This document shows positions 14,162-22,905 of a DNA stretch of 33,501 nt, piece by piece; position 1 is the first letter of the stretch, and every line of letters starts with the position of its first letter. The stretch comes from Lachnospiraceae bacterium UBA7060. Lineage in GTDB: Bacteria; Bacillota; Clostridia; Lachnospirales; Lachnospiraceae. The stretch lies in the NCBI GenBank assembly GCA_002493835.1, contig DLAA01000112.1:1-33501 (forward strand), given 5' to 3'. The position numbers and the translations under genes are program-made. The notes beneath the pieces were generated by a model. The model was not told the DNA's origin, made no database searches, and saw only the letters and a list, made by a program, of their open reading frames with translations.

Positions 14162-15229
14162 ATGTTACCCGTTTCTGTGTGCATGATTGCCAAAAACGAA
14201 GATAATCACATCGAGGAATGTCTCAAAAGACTTCGTCCCTGCCGCTTTGAAATTATCGTGGTGGACACTGGTTCCGTGGATAGGACTGTGGAGGTCGCCC
14301 ACAAATATGCGGATAAGGTTTTCCATTTCGCCTGGTGTGACGATTTCAGCAGCGCAAGAAACTTTTCGATCCAACAGGCTGCTAATGACTGGGTGCTGAT
14401 CGCAGACTGTGATGAGTATCTCGAAAATGTAAATCTCGCCAAGCTGGAAGAAGCTCTCACCGGCCGAAGGGAATCCGTGGGCATGATCACCCGCAATAAT
14501 CCCTATACAGTACAAGGCTCCCGCTCCATCATGTCTGAACATATTGGCAGGCTTTTTAACAAAAATTACTGCCACTACGAGGGCAGTATCCACGAACAGG
14601 TGCGTACGATGCAGGGCAGAGAGCCGGACAGCTTTCCCATACCCCTCACCTTTTACCATGAAGGATATGTAAGTGAATCCGATAAACGCATGCGCGCTAC
14701 CAGAAATTTAGAAATGCTTCTGCATGATCTGGCACAGAAAGGTCCCAGCCCTTATCTCTATTTCCAGCTAGGTCAGAATTACATTTCTCTAAACGATATG
14801 GAAAAGGCTGCTCACTATTACAAGCTGGGATTGGACTTAAACGCAGATCCCAACTCCGATTTTGTTCAGAGCATGGCAGAAACCTACGGCTACTGCCTAA
14901 TGGATCTGGCCAAATACGACACAGCTATGTCCTTAAAGGAAAAATATGATCTGTTTTCCCACAGGGCGGATTTTGTCTATCTGATGGGAATGCTCTATAT
15001 GAAAAAAGGAGAGCCTGCAAAGGCCATGAAAGAATTTAAGAAAGCTACCACGCTGGCGGCCTACTCCCGCAGAGGCGTCAACAGCTACCGCGCCAATTAT
15101 CAGATAGGCGATCTCTACGCAGGCATGGGCGATCTAGAGCAGGCCCGGGCCTACTACAAAAAATGTGGAGACTATGAACCTGCTGTGAGAAAACTTAGAG
15201 AGCTGTCCGCTTCTGACTCAGCCTCCTGA
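14162..15229 (+). CDS. Family 2 glycosyltransferase with C-terminal TPR repeats
   Basis: A 355-residue cytoplasmic enzyme. The GT-A domain (about 1-200) opens with SVCMIAKNEDNHIEECL, has the nucleotide-binding VDTGSVDRT (34-42), the segment WCDDFSSARN and the metal-binding DxD as Asp82-Cys-Asp84 in DCDEYLE. From about residue 205 tetratricopeptide-like repeats follow (PYLYFQLGQNYISLNDMEKAAHYYKLGL and later copies). This architecture resembles peptide/protein glycosyltransferases such as the sublancin enzyme SunS, so a protein substrate is plausible. It pairs with an equal-length paralogue 15 bp downstream. Donor sugar is unknown. ATG follows AGAGGTG. Confidence 0.88.
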   Translation: MLPVSVCMIAKNEDNHIEECLKRLRPCRFEIIVVDTGSVDRTVEVAHKYADKVFHFAWCDDFSSARNFSIQQAANDWVLIADCDEYLENVNLAKLEEALTGRRESVGMITRNNPYTVQGSRSIMSEHIGRLFNKNYCHYEGSIHEQVRTMQGREPDSFPIPLTFYHEGYVSESDKRMRATRNLEMLLHDLAQKGPSPYLYFQLGQNYISLNDMEKAAHYYKLGLDLNADPNSDFVQSMAETYGYCLMDLAKYDTAMSLKEKYDLFSHRADFVYLMGMLYMKKGEPAKAMKEFKKATTLAAYSRRGVNSYRANYQIGDLYAGMGDLEQARAYYKKCGDYEPAVRKLRELSASDSAS

Positions 15230-15244
15230 CCGAAAGGAGATGCC

Positions 15245-16312
15245 TTGTTTCCCTTATCCGTTTGTATGATTGCCAAAAATGAAGAAAAACATATCGGAGA
15301 ATGCTTAGAACGCCTTTCCCCTTACGGCTTTGAAATTGTGCTCACGGACACCGGTTCCACAGATCATACTTTGGAGATTGTAAAAAAATACACTGATCGA
15401 ATTTATCACTTCGACTGGTGTGACGATTTCAGCGCCGCACGGAATTTTTGTATTGAAAAAGCCTCCCATAATCGGATACTTTCTCTCGATTGTGATGAAT
15501 ATTTGGAGCAAATTGATCTCCCTGCACTTAGCCGCTGTATGAAACAGCACCCGTTGTCTGCCGGCCGTATTCTGATCCGTAACCGGTTTCTGCGTGACGG
15601 ACAGATTTCTTTTGAGCAGACACGGGTGAGCAGACTGGCTGACCGCAGGTATTTTCATTTCACAGGAGCAATCCATGAACAATTCGAAAACCGTGATATT
15701 TCCCTTGGAAGAACCATTTATGACGCACCACTCACAATTCTTCACGTAGGTTATGACGAAAGCGAGTCCGACATGCAGTCGAAATCCCTCCGCAATATCT
15801 CTCTCCTCAAAACCCAGCTGGAAAGGGAAGGGCCTGATCCCTATCTTTATTTTCAGTTAGGACAGAGCTTCCGTAGACTGGGGGATTCCGAGCGGGCGCT
15901 GGAATATTTCGATGCCGGACTCTCCATGGAAGTAGATCCCTCCCTCGACTATGTGAGAACCATGGTGGAATCTTTCGGCTATACACTGCTTGATCTGAAG
16001 CGCAGCAAAGAAGCGCTGGGGCTTGCCGAGCTCTATGATGTATTTGCGGTGCGGGCAGATTTCATCTTTCTGATGGGGCTTGTGTATATGAATAATGGAC
16101 TCTTTGATGCAGCAGTCTCCGAATTCCAAAAGTCTACCTCAATGAAAGAGTTTTCCGTATATGGCGTAAACAGTTATATGGCAAATTACAACATTGGTGT
16201 GATTTACGAATGCACAGGCCATATCCCGGAAGCACTTGATTACTACAAAAAATGCGGAGACTATGAGCCCGCGCGAGTGCGGCTTAAAGCGCTCTCGCGC
16301 GTGGAAGGTTAA
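15245..16312 (+). CDS. Second GT2-TPR glycosyltransferase, paralogue of the preceding gene
   Basis: A 355-residue enzyme with the same layout: SVCMIAKNEEKHIGECL, TDTGSTDHT, WCDDFSAARN, Asp82-Cys-Asp84 in DCDEYLE, then TPR-like repeats from about residue 205, ending in the shared YYKKCGDYEPA. Tandem duplication followed by divergence is clear; the DxD and nucleotide-binding motifs are intact in both copies. The start codon is TTG at 15245-15247 with GAAAGGAG just upstream. The 15-bp gap implies cotranscription. The two enzymes may act one after the other on one acceptor or use different acceptors. Confidence 0.87.
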   Translation: MFPLSVCMIAKNEEKHIGECLERLSPYGFEIVLTDTGSTDHTLEIVKKYTDRIYHFDWCDDFSAARNFCIEKASHNRILSLDCDEYLEQIDLPALSRCMKQHPLSAGRILIRNRFLRDGQISFEQTRVSRLADRRYFHFTGAIHEQFENRDISLGRTIYDAPLTILHVGYDESESDMQSKSLRNISLLKTQLEREGPDPYLYFQLGQSFRRLGDSERALEYFDAGLSMEVDPSLDYVRTMVESFGYTLLDLKRSKEALGLAELYDVFAVRADFIFLMGLVYMNNGLFDAAVSEFQKSTSMKEFSVYGVNSYMANYNIGVIYECTGHIPEALDYYKKCGDYEPARVRLKALSRVEG

Positions 16313-16392
16313 GTTTAATAACCCGCAGCAAACGATGGGGTATGAAACCCTCGCGGGAATAAAATAGTTCCCCAGCTTCTGAAACAGTTTCT

Positions 16393-19300
16393 CTAGTCTA
16401 AATTACGCGCTGTAATACTAAACGTCGCTGTCCTGCATCCTGCATACCGGCATCCATCTGTGTCTTTGCCTTTTATAATTACTGTCGCCCTGCCCTTATT
16501 GATGTTGTTTACATAGACTACCTCTATATCAGGGACATCGCCCTCGACGACAGCTCCGTTTACAACCACTTTAATCTGTTCGCTGGTTATCCTGCTTCCG
16601 GTATATGAAATTTTATTAACAGGACTGCCGCCAGCATCCTGGAAAGTTATCTTAGCCCTGGAAAGATCCTGTGCCTCGCGGACCTTGTAGCTTACGATCT
16701 TTGTGCCGGAATAATTGTTCCCCTTTGCTTCAAGCTTTACCCATACGACAGCCCCGGCTCCAACCTTATTCTTTCCTTTCATCTGTGCGGCACCGGCATT
16801 ATCCTCTGGATTCTCTGTGTAATAGGTAACTTTATAATTGGAAGCTTTAACCAGGGCATTCGTTTTGTCCTTATCCTCGATTACATATGGAACGGACTTA
16901 TAAATCCCTTCCTTTCCCTTGTATGCCTGGTCTGCTATTACCACTTCCATCCCGCCTATGTCCGCTTTTTCGATTTCAAAACTTACGGTCTGCTTTGCAT
17001 GACCCTTGTAATTGCCAAGGAAAGTGATAACGCACTCTGCATTTTGGCCGACTTTCTTATTTCCTCTGTAGGAAAGTTTATAGTCCCTGCCTTCTGTTAA
17101 AACCACGCCGGCATGATCCATTACAGCCAATCTACTGTTAAAAGTGACTCCGGCACCCGTAAAGGTAAACGGAACCCTTATCTTATTGTCCGCCGCGCTG
17201 ACACCGTCAAAGCTGACGCGAAACGCCCCATCCTTAACCGGCATGATCGTGTAGGATTTGCTGATACTTCCAGTATACGCCCCCATCCCCACAACGGTAA
17301 ATTTCTTCGTTCCCGCACTTATTATGTCGTTTGGATATACAATATCGTAATCCCTGCCGTATACCATATCTGTCTTGGCCGCATCTTTGGCCGTTACAGT
17401 CAATGCGCCGTCTATCTCGTGGATATAATGTCTGCCGCCGTCATACGTGAGTGTACCAAGTTTCATTTTATCAACAGTCACGGCAAATCTGGTCAAACTC
17501 TTTTTATCCACTACATGAAGCGTGACCGTCCTGCTTCCGGTGAAGTTTCCGCCGGATTTGCCCTCAATTGTAACTGTAGTATTATGATCGGCATTCCCAA
17601 GTTTTCTGCCCGCTATTTCCCTGCCGCCCGCGTCCTTTATGACATAGTCCTTACTGGTAAGCTTGATATTGTTGAAATACAGCACGGGAGCTAACTTGGA
17701 ACCGTCTGCCAGCGTCAGTGTTTCTTCGCCGTTTCTATCTTTCGCCGCGCCGCAAAGAGCTGCATCCGCGATATCCCTCGGCGCAATCTCAAAGTTTGTT
17801 TCGCTGTTTGTCCTGCCAAAGCTTCCTTTGCCGGTTACAGCAATCTTAGCAGTTCCGACTTTCACGTTGTTTACATATTTTACCGTATAATCACTGCCCA
17901 GAATAAGCCGTCTGCCATTGTAAGAGACTTTAATTTCAGGCTTAACCGCTGTTCCTGTGTAGGCAGTTTTCCTGTCATTCTCGTCAGCCAGCCGTATCTT
18001 TAGCCCTGTTTCGTCGCCCGGCTGCTCTGGCTGCTCTGGCTGCTCCGGAGACTTATCGGCCGTCTTATTCACTGTGATTACGAGGTCTGCCTTTACACTC
18101 GGAATTGTGTAAACGGCGCCGCTTTCATCAGCGATCGGCGTTATCGTTCTTCCTCCCATCCTGGCGGCGACCGTATAAGTCCAGCCTTCTGACTTCACTA
18201 ACTGAAACGTATAATCCGCGCCTTCTTTCACTTCATAAACCGTTTCTCTGCCTATGTCTTCTCTGCCCGTACCGTTAAAAGTGACTGTGTAAATTTTCTT
18301 TTCCGGCTCAGACGGCTGTTCCGGAGACTGGCCGGCTGTCTTATTGACTGTGATTACGAGGTCTGCGCTTACGCTTGGGACTGTGTAGACGGCGCCGCTT
18401 TCATCATTCCCAAGGGTTACGGGCTCTCCTCCCATTGTCGCCGTTACTGTGTATGTGAAGCCTTCCGACTTCACAAGCGTAAATGTATAAGCTGTGCCTT
18501 CCTCCGCTTCGCCAGGCGTTCCTTCGGCAATATCGTCCCTACCGGTCCCTTCAAAAGTTACCGTATAGGTTTTGCTGCCTACAGAGGATACTATCGTCAA
18601 TATTCCATTTTTATATTGAATTTCGTAGTTCATTCCCGCATTCGCGCCATAAGGAATGATTTCATAACTGCCTTCTGCAGCAGTATTTATATTCTCGGGA
18701 TTATATTTAAGCTGCGGCTGTTTAATCAGTGTATCCCCATCCAGCATCCCACTGACTTTACAAGTCAATCCTGTCAGCGCTGGCGCCGGCCTGCCTGCTT
18801 TAACCGAGAGCGACGGAGCCTCTATTGTTATTTCTTTTTGCCGGATAGTAAAACGATATACTTTTTGGCCTGTGTATCTGTCATTGTCTGCGACCTCGAC
18901 AGATAATCTATAATATCCCGCCTGTTTTGGCGCCTGCGCTGTTTCTGCATAGTATCTGCCGTTCTCCATCGTCCCCGAATACAGATAATTAATCGCAACA
19001 TCCGATACCGCACTTCCCGACATAGTCTCGGCAATCGCCTGCCCGCTGTATGATATAGGTTTTCCATCATATATCTTATCTTCGATTGATACTCCCGAAA
19101 TGCGCAGGACTTTTTTTACACTGCCGGTGCCGTCTCCCGGATACCCATTTTTATACAAATCAACAGACGCGGCCAATCCTGCGGGCAGTTCCGCATATAC
19201 ATCGCCGTTTTCATCGTACCACTGTTCACCCTCTCCTCCCGGCAGCGTGACTCCCGCAGGACAATTGGAAGGCGCATCAAGATAAGACAATCCGGCACAA

Positions 19301-22300
19301 TTATAAAACATATCATTCGCATCTGTCACTTTACTCATGTCAAAGCTGCCTAAACCAAGACTGTTCAAACTGCGGCAGCCATAAAACATACTTCCCATAT
19401 TGGTAACTTCACTTGTATCAAAGCCGCTTACAATCAAATCGTTCAGATTACTGCAATAATAGAACATAGAATTCATATTACGAATATTGCTTGTATCAAA
19501 AGAGCTTAAATCAAGGTTCCTCAAACCGCTGCAGTAATAAAACATCTTCTCCAGGCTTTTTGCCTTACTTATATCAAAGCTGCTCAAATCAAGGTCCCAC
19601 AAACCGCTGCAGCTTTCAAACATGCCTGCCATATATTGGACATTACTTGTATCAAAGCTGCTTACATCAAGGCTGCGAAGCCCGCTGCATCCTCTGAACA
19701 TCCATTGCATACTTATAACCTGACTTGTATCAAAGTTTCTCAAATCAAGTCTTTCCAATTGACTGCAGCCCATAAACATGGCCCCCATGTTTTGGACCCG
19801 GCTCGTGTCCAGCTTACTTAAATCCACAGATTTTAAACTATGACAGCCCCAAAACATACTTGCCAGATTTATAATGCCCGATATATCCACCTCCGCCGAT
19901 TGTACCAGCCGGCTCTGCCATGGCGGCGCAACATTAGCACACCCCAAACTTTCCTCTTCCTGATACTCTCCCGTCCCTTTTATCGTAAGCTTCCAGTCAT
20001 CATCAATTTCCCATGAAATTTGATTGACAGTGCCTTTTCTGACTACCGACAGCGTCCCATTTACATACTTAACGCGATAGTTTTTCAGCGGAGTCTCAGT
20101 ACTCCTGTATGGAATAATATCATAGCTTCCCTCCGTATCTGTGGAAATATTGTTTTCACTATATTTCCGCATCACTGCTCCGACTCCAGCGTCATCCCCT
20201 TCAATAAGCCCTTCTATAGTTACATCAATATCCCACACTGATGGTAATGTGCCGCCGACTGCAATTTCCGCCGACCCTGCGGTTATCGTCACGTCTCTGG
20301 GCTCAATTCGGAACGTATAGGCGTCTTCATCTTCCAATTTATATTTATAGGAATCAGCTTCCCCGAACGATAACTTATAAGTTCCCACCTCCGTGGGGGC
20401 GTCATAACTTCTATAATAGGAATTCTCATCGACGCTTTCATATAAAAGCTTCACATCGTCTTTATATATATTCCCCGATGCATCCACGACAACAGGGGTT
20501 CCTGTATATGGACTGCTTTCCCCGTCATAAACCTTGTCGTCCATGGTTATGCCGGATATGGACACAGGCGTCCTCTGGTCAAAAAAATGGACGCTATAGT
20601 TCATATAAGCTTCTCCACTTTTTGTTATTTCTACTTCAAATGTGTCTCCATCGTTATACGCTTCTATATTATTTGGTCGGAAAATTACACAGCCCGGACA
20701 CGGATTCCCGTCATAGCTATTATCAACCTTAAAATAACCGTCTGCTTTATCGCTGGAAAAATTCCACACCGTCCCATCATTTGTCCTGGTGAGCATAACC
20801 TGTATTTCAGACTCCTCAACTAGCCCGTCAATCAAAACCGACCAGGCGTCTGAATCGACGGTGTTGAAGTAATCAACAGGCATATTCTGTGCAGGCCACG
20901 CGACTCTCCATATATTTTCACTGCTGCCATTTGCATCCTGGACATAGGTAGCGGTGTATCTTCCCGCCATGCCAAACCCTGTCGATTTCATATGTGGCTG
21001 CAGCAGCCATCTGCGATGGCCGACTTTGCCAATATTGCTTCTGTCACTGTCTGACATATAACCCATAAGAGACATGTTCACTGTTGGATCTATCCCTAAA
21101 TTCGAACATGCAGCGCCGCCATACCCCAGCTTATACAAATCCTCATCCATGCCGGATGGTTGTACAGGATCATGGCTCAATGGACCATTTGCCGCATTTA
21201 CCACCGACGCCGCCTGCGCCGCTTTATTATACTCATCCGAAAGTTCTACATCATATGACACCCCCGCTATGTAACGGATCTGATTCAACAGGCCAAGTGC
21301 CGATTCCAAAGTCTCGTCAGATAACGCACCCGCACGGTAAGGCGCCGTGACACTCGGCTCTTCGGCATATGTTGTCTCGTCCGCCGGAGACGCCGGGCTA
21401 TTCACCAAAAAGGCGCGGATTTCATCCTGCGTATGGTAAGCGGCCTGGAGCCCTCCCGAAGCGCTTCTATTTTTTCCGTCTCCGGTGAAAGCCGTCATAT
21501 CATTCCCTACAGTGATTTCTACTTCCGCAGTCATTCCGTCATATGTTATTTCAAGCAGCTTTCTTCCCGCTGTGTCCATATCTATGGTGTCTGCATTGGT
21601 AGCGTACCCCTCCGCAACTTTTCGAACCGCGCCTTTTTCGTCGTAATAGTATACTTTCAGATCATCAATATTCAGCGTATCCCCGCAATCATAGATTGTC
21701 TTTGTTTTTTCTGCTGCTACTGCTGGCACGGCGGGAACCTGATTTTTCATAATGACGATACTGTAAGACAAACCTTCCGGTATCACAGTGATTTCTGTTC
21801 CATCGCATTGATACCACATATCAGAATCGGCGCCTTTGGGCAACAGTATTTCTGCTGCATTATTACACGGCGTATAAATTACAGCCAAACTGCTGCAGCC
21901 GGAAAACATATCGCTCATATTAGTCACCTGGCTGGTATCGAACTTACTTAAATCCAGACTCCTCAGATTGCTGCAGCCGGAAAACATATAACTTGCATCG
22001 ATTGTACCTGTTAAATCTATTTCTGCGCTCTTGATCGTATCCGCCTGTGAAAGCCACGGCGCTTTCGAATTGCCATTATCTCCTGAAGGCTCCGCAAACT
22101 CCCCGGTCCCTTTCACAGTCAGTTTTCCATCCGCATCAATATTCCATGAGACACTGGAGCTCTTTTCCGCATTTTGTTCGTCCGCAATATCTGTGCCGGA
22201 ATTCTCCGGCGTCATTTCCGGCTCGTCAGCTCCGATTCCGGCTTCCTCTTCCGGCTCCTGTGCACCTTCACCCGCTTGCACACTTCCATCCTCTCGTGCG

Positions 22301-22614
22301 CTTTCATCCCCCTGCTCTATTTCCGATTCCGTTCTTTTCTCTTCCGTGGCTGCAGATTCTTCTCCTGTTTCCGGAGCCTCTCCTTCCTTACCGTTCTCCA
22401 TTTCATTTTTTTCAGGCTCTTCATCCTTTACCGATTCGGGCTCTACAGCCGTATCCTCCGCGACAGTTTCCTCTCTCTGTCCTTCCGGTTCAGAGACCTC
22501 CTCCGTCGCTTCAACGCCCAGATCTTTTGCAAAGGCGTTGACCGTATAAAATTTCGAGCTTGAAACCACCATTACGGCAGTTAAAATACCTGCCAACAAT
22601 CTCTTGCCCAACAT
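16393..22614 (-). CDS. Giant secreted modular surface protein (DUF285/BspA-like, CAP, MBG and Ig-like domains)
   Basis: A 2073-residue exported protein. Signal peptide 1-29 (cleavage after AFA), then an acidic Glu/Ser-rich stretch (about 30-155). A first WNIDADGKLTVKGTG cap with two DUF285/BspA-type repeats (about 155-280) is followed by an Ig-like piece, a CAP/SCP domain (about 435-560, with SHDP and GHRRWLL) and an MBG-like domain (about 687-860). A second cap with eight 24-residue DUF285 repeats (MFxxC...FDTSxVxxM, about 867-1110), another MBG-like domain (about 1165-1340), two InlB-like repeats of about 85 residues (about 1345-1520), a PEQP linker and six Ig-like repeats of about 90 residues complete it. 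There is no LPxTG motif, SLH domain or C-terminal membrane helix, so attachment is unexplained. Ligand binding or adhesion is inferred. Confidence 0.88.
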   Translation of the reverse strand: MLGKRLLAGILTAVMVVSSSKFYTVNAFAKDLGVEATEEVSEPEGQREETVAEDTAVEPESVKDEEPEKNEMENGKEGEAPETGEESAATEEKRTESEIEQGDESAREDGSVQAGEGAQEPEEEAGIGADEPEMTPENSGTDIADEQNAEKSSSVSWNIDADGKLTVKGTGEFAEPSGDNGNSKAPWLSQADTIKSAEIDLTGTIDASYMFSGCSNLRSLDLSKFDTSQVTNMSDMFSGCSSLAVIYTPCNNAAEILLPKGADSDMWYQCDGTEITVIPEGLSYSIVIMKNQVPAVPAVAAEKTKTIYDCGDTLNIDDLKVYYYDEKGAVRKVAEGYATNADTIDMDTAGRKLLEITYDGMTAEVEITVGNDMTAFTGDGKNRSASGGLQAAYHTQDEIRAFLVNSPASPADETTYAEEPSVTAPYRAGALSDETLESALGLLNQIRYIAGVSYDVELSDEYNKAAQAASVVNAANGPLSHDPVQPSGMDEDLYKLGYGGAACSNLGIDPTVNMSLMGYMSDSDRSNIGKVGHRRWLLQPHMKSTGFGMAGRYTATYVQDANGSSENIWRVAWPAQNMPVDYFNTVDSDAWSVLIDGLVEESEIQVMLTRTNDGTVWNFSSDKADGYFKVDNSYDGNPCPGCVIFRPNNIEAYNDGDTFEVEITKSGEAYMNYSVHFFDQRTPVSISGITMDDKVYDGESSPYTGTPVVVDASGNIYKDDVKLLYESVDENSYYRSYDAPTEVGTYKLSFGEADSYKYKLEDEDAYTFRIEPRDVTITAGSAEIAVGGTLPSVWDIDVTIEGLIEGDDAGVGAVMRKYSENNISTDTEGSYDIIPYRSTETPLKNYRVKYVNGTLSVVRKGTVNQISWEIDDDWKLTIKGTGEYQEEESLGCANVAPPWQSRLVQSAEVDISGIINLASMFWGCHSLKSVDLSKLDTSRVQNMGAMFMGCSQLERLDLRNFDTSQVISMQWMFRGCSGLRSLDVSSFDTSNVQYMAGMFESCSGLWDLDLSSFDISKAKSLEKMFYYCSGLRNLDLSSFDTSNIRNMNSMFYYCSNLNDLIVSGFDTSEVTNMGSMFYGCRSLNSLGLGSFDMSKVTDANDMFYNCAGLSYLDAPSNCPAGVTLPGGEGEQWYDENGDVYAELPAGLAASVDLYKNGYPGDGTGSVKKVLRISGVSIEDKIYDGKPISYSGQAIAETMSGSAVSDVAINYLYSGTMENGRYYAETAQAPKQAGYYRLSVEVADNDRYTGQKVYRFTIRQKEITIEAPSLSVKAGRPAPALTGLTCKVSGMLDGDTLIKQPQLKYNPENINTAAEGSYEIIPYGANAGMNYEIQYKNGILTIVSSVGSKTYTVTFEGTGRDDIAEGTPGEAEEGTAYTFTLVKSEGFTYTVTATMGGEPVTLGNDESGAVYTVPSVSADLVITVNKTAGQSPEQPSEPEKKIYTVTFNGTGREDIGRETVYEVKEGADYTFQLVKSEGWTYTVAARMGGRTITPIADESGAVYTIPSVKADLVITVNKTADKSPEQPEQPEQPGDETGLKIRLADENDRKTAYTGTAVKPEIKVSYNGRRLILGSDYTVKYVNNVKVGTAKIAVTGKGSFGRTNSETNFEIAPRDIADAALCGAAKDRNGEETLTLADGSKLAPVLYFNNIKLTSKDYVIKDAGGREIAGRKLGNADHNTTVTIEGKSGGNFTGSRTVTLHVVDKKSLTRFAVTVDKMKLGTLTYDGGRHYIHEIDGALTVTAKDAAKTDMVYGRDYDIVYPNDIISAGTKKFTVVGMGAYTGSISKSYTIMPVKDGAFRVSFDGVSAADNKIRVPFTFTGAGVTFNSRLAVMDHAGVVLTEGRDYKLSYRGNKKVGQNAECVITFLGNYKGHAKQTVSFEIEKADIGGMEVVIADQAYKGKEGIYKSVPYVIEDKDKTNALVKASNYKVTYYTENPEDNAGAAQMKGKNKVGAGAVVWVKLEAKGNNYSGTKIVSYKVREAQDLSRAKITFQDAGGSPVNKISYTGSRITSEQIKVVVNGAVVEGDVPDIEVVYVNNINKGRATVIIKGKDTDGCRYAGCRTATFSITARNLD
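19290..19860 (-). repeat. 72-bp tandem repeats encoding the DUF285 array
   Basis: Eight consecutive units of about 72 bp (24 codons) each encode one MFxxC...LxxLDLSxFDTS motif. The copies are diverged rather than identical, so the array appears old. Confidence 0.8.
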
Positions 22615-22766
22615 ACCTGTTCTCCTCCCTTTAACATTTGCATTTCCCCATGCCGCATTATCACAGCAGGTTTACTCCTCTTCCAAAAATCCCCGCTTTT
22701 CAGCTATCTTTTTTGCTGTTAAGGATTTATACTCATCCCTCATGCCTGAAACGCAGATTTATTAAT

Positions 22767-22795
22767 ATTATATTCCTGCCTCATAACACTGGCAA
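22767..22795 (-). promoter_or_regulatory. Promoter of the giant surface-protein gene
   Basis: Minus-strand TTGCCA (22790-22795), 17-bp spacer and TATAAT (22767-22772). The leader to the ATG is about 145 nt, longer than most in this window. It contains CAGC/GCTG pairing but no riboswitch that I recognise. Confidence 0.75.
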
Positions 22796-22836
22796 GCCTA
22801 TCCCAAGTAAAGTAAATTTTGCTTTTATATGAAAAG

Positions 22837-22861
22837 AAGGCACAGCCTCAAGCCATGCCTT
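22837..22861 (-). terminator. Intrinsic terminator of the glycogen phosphorylase gene
   Basis: On the minus strand a 10-bp stem with two GU pairs (AAGGCATGGC / GCTGTGCCTT, loop of 5) is followed by CTTTTC, 44 bp after the stop codon. Confidence 0.75.
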
Positions 22862-22905
22862 TTCTTTCTTCAAATCACCATCGGAACTCTCTTCTACGCC
22901 CCTTC

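Noticed and set aside
19290..19860. CRISPR-like array
   Set aside because: The regular 72-bp period is coding: every unit is one 24-residue DUF285 repeat in the reading frame of the surface protein.
22031..22563. Plus-strand Ser/Pro-rich open frames opposite the surface-protein N-terminus
   Set aside because: They mirror the acidic low-complexity region of the real gene on the other strand and have no start signals.
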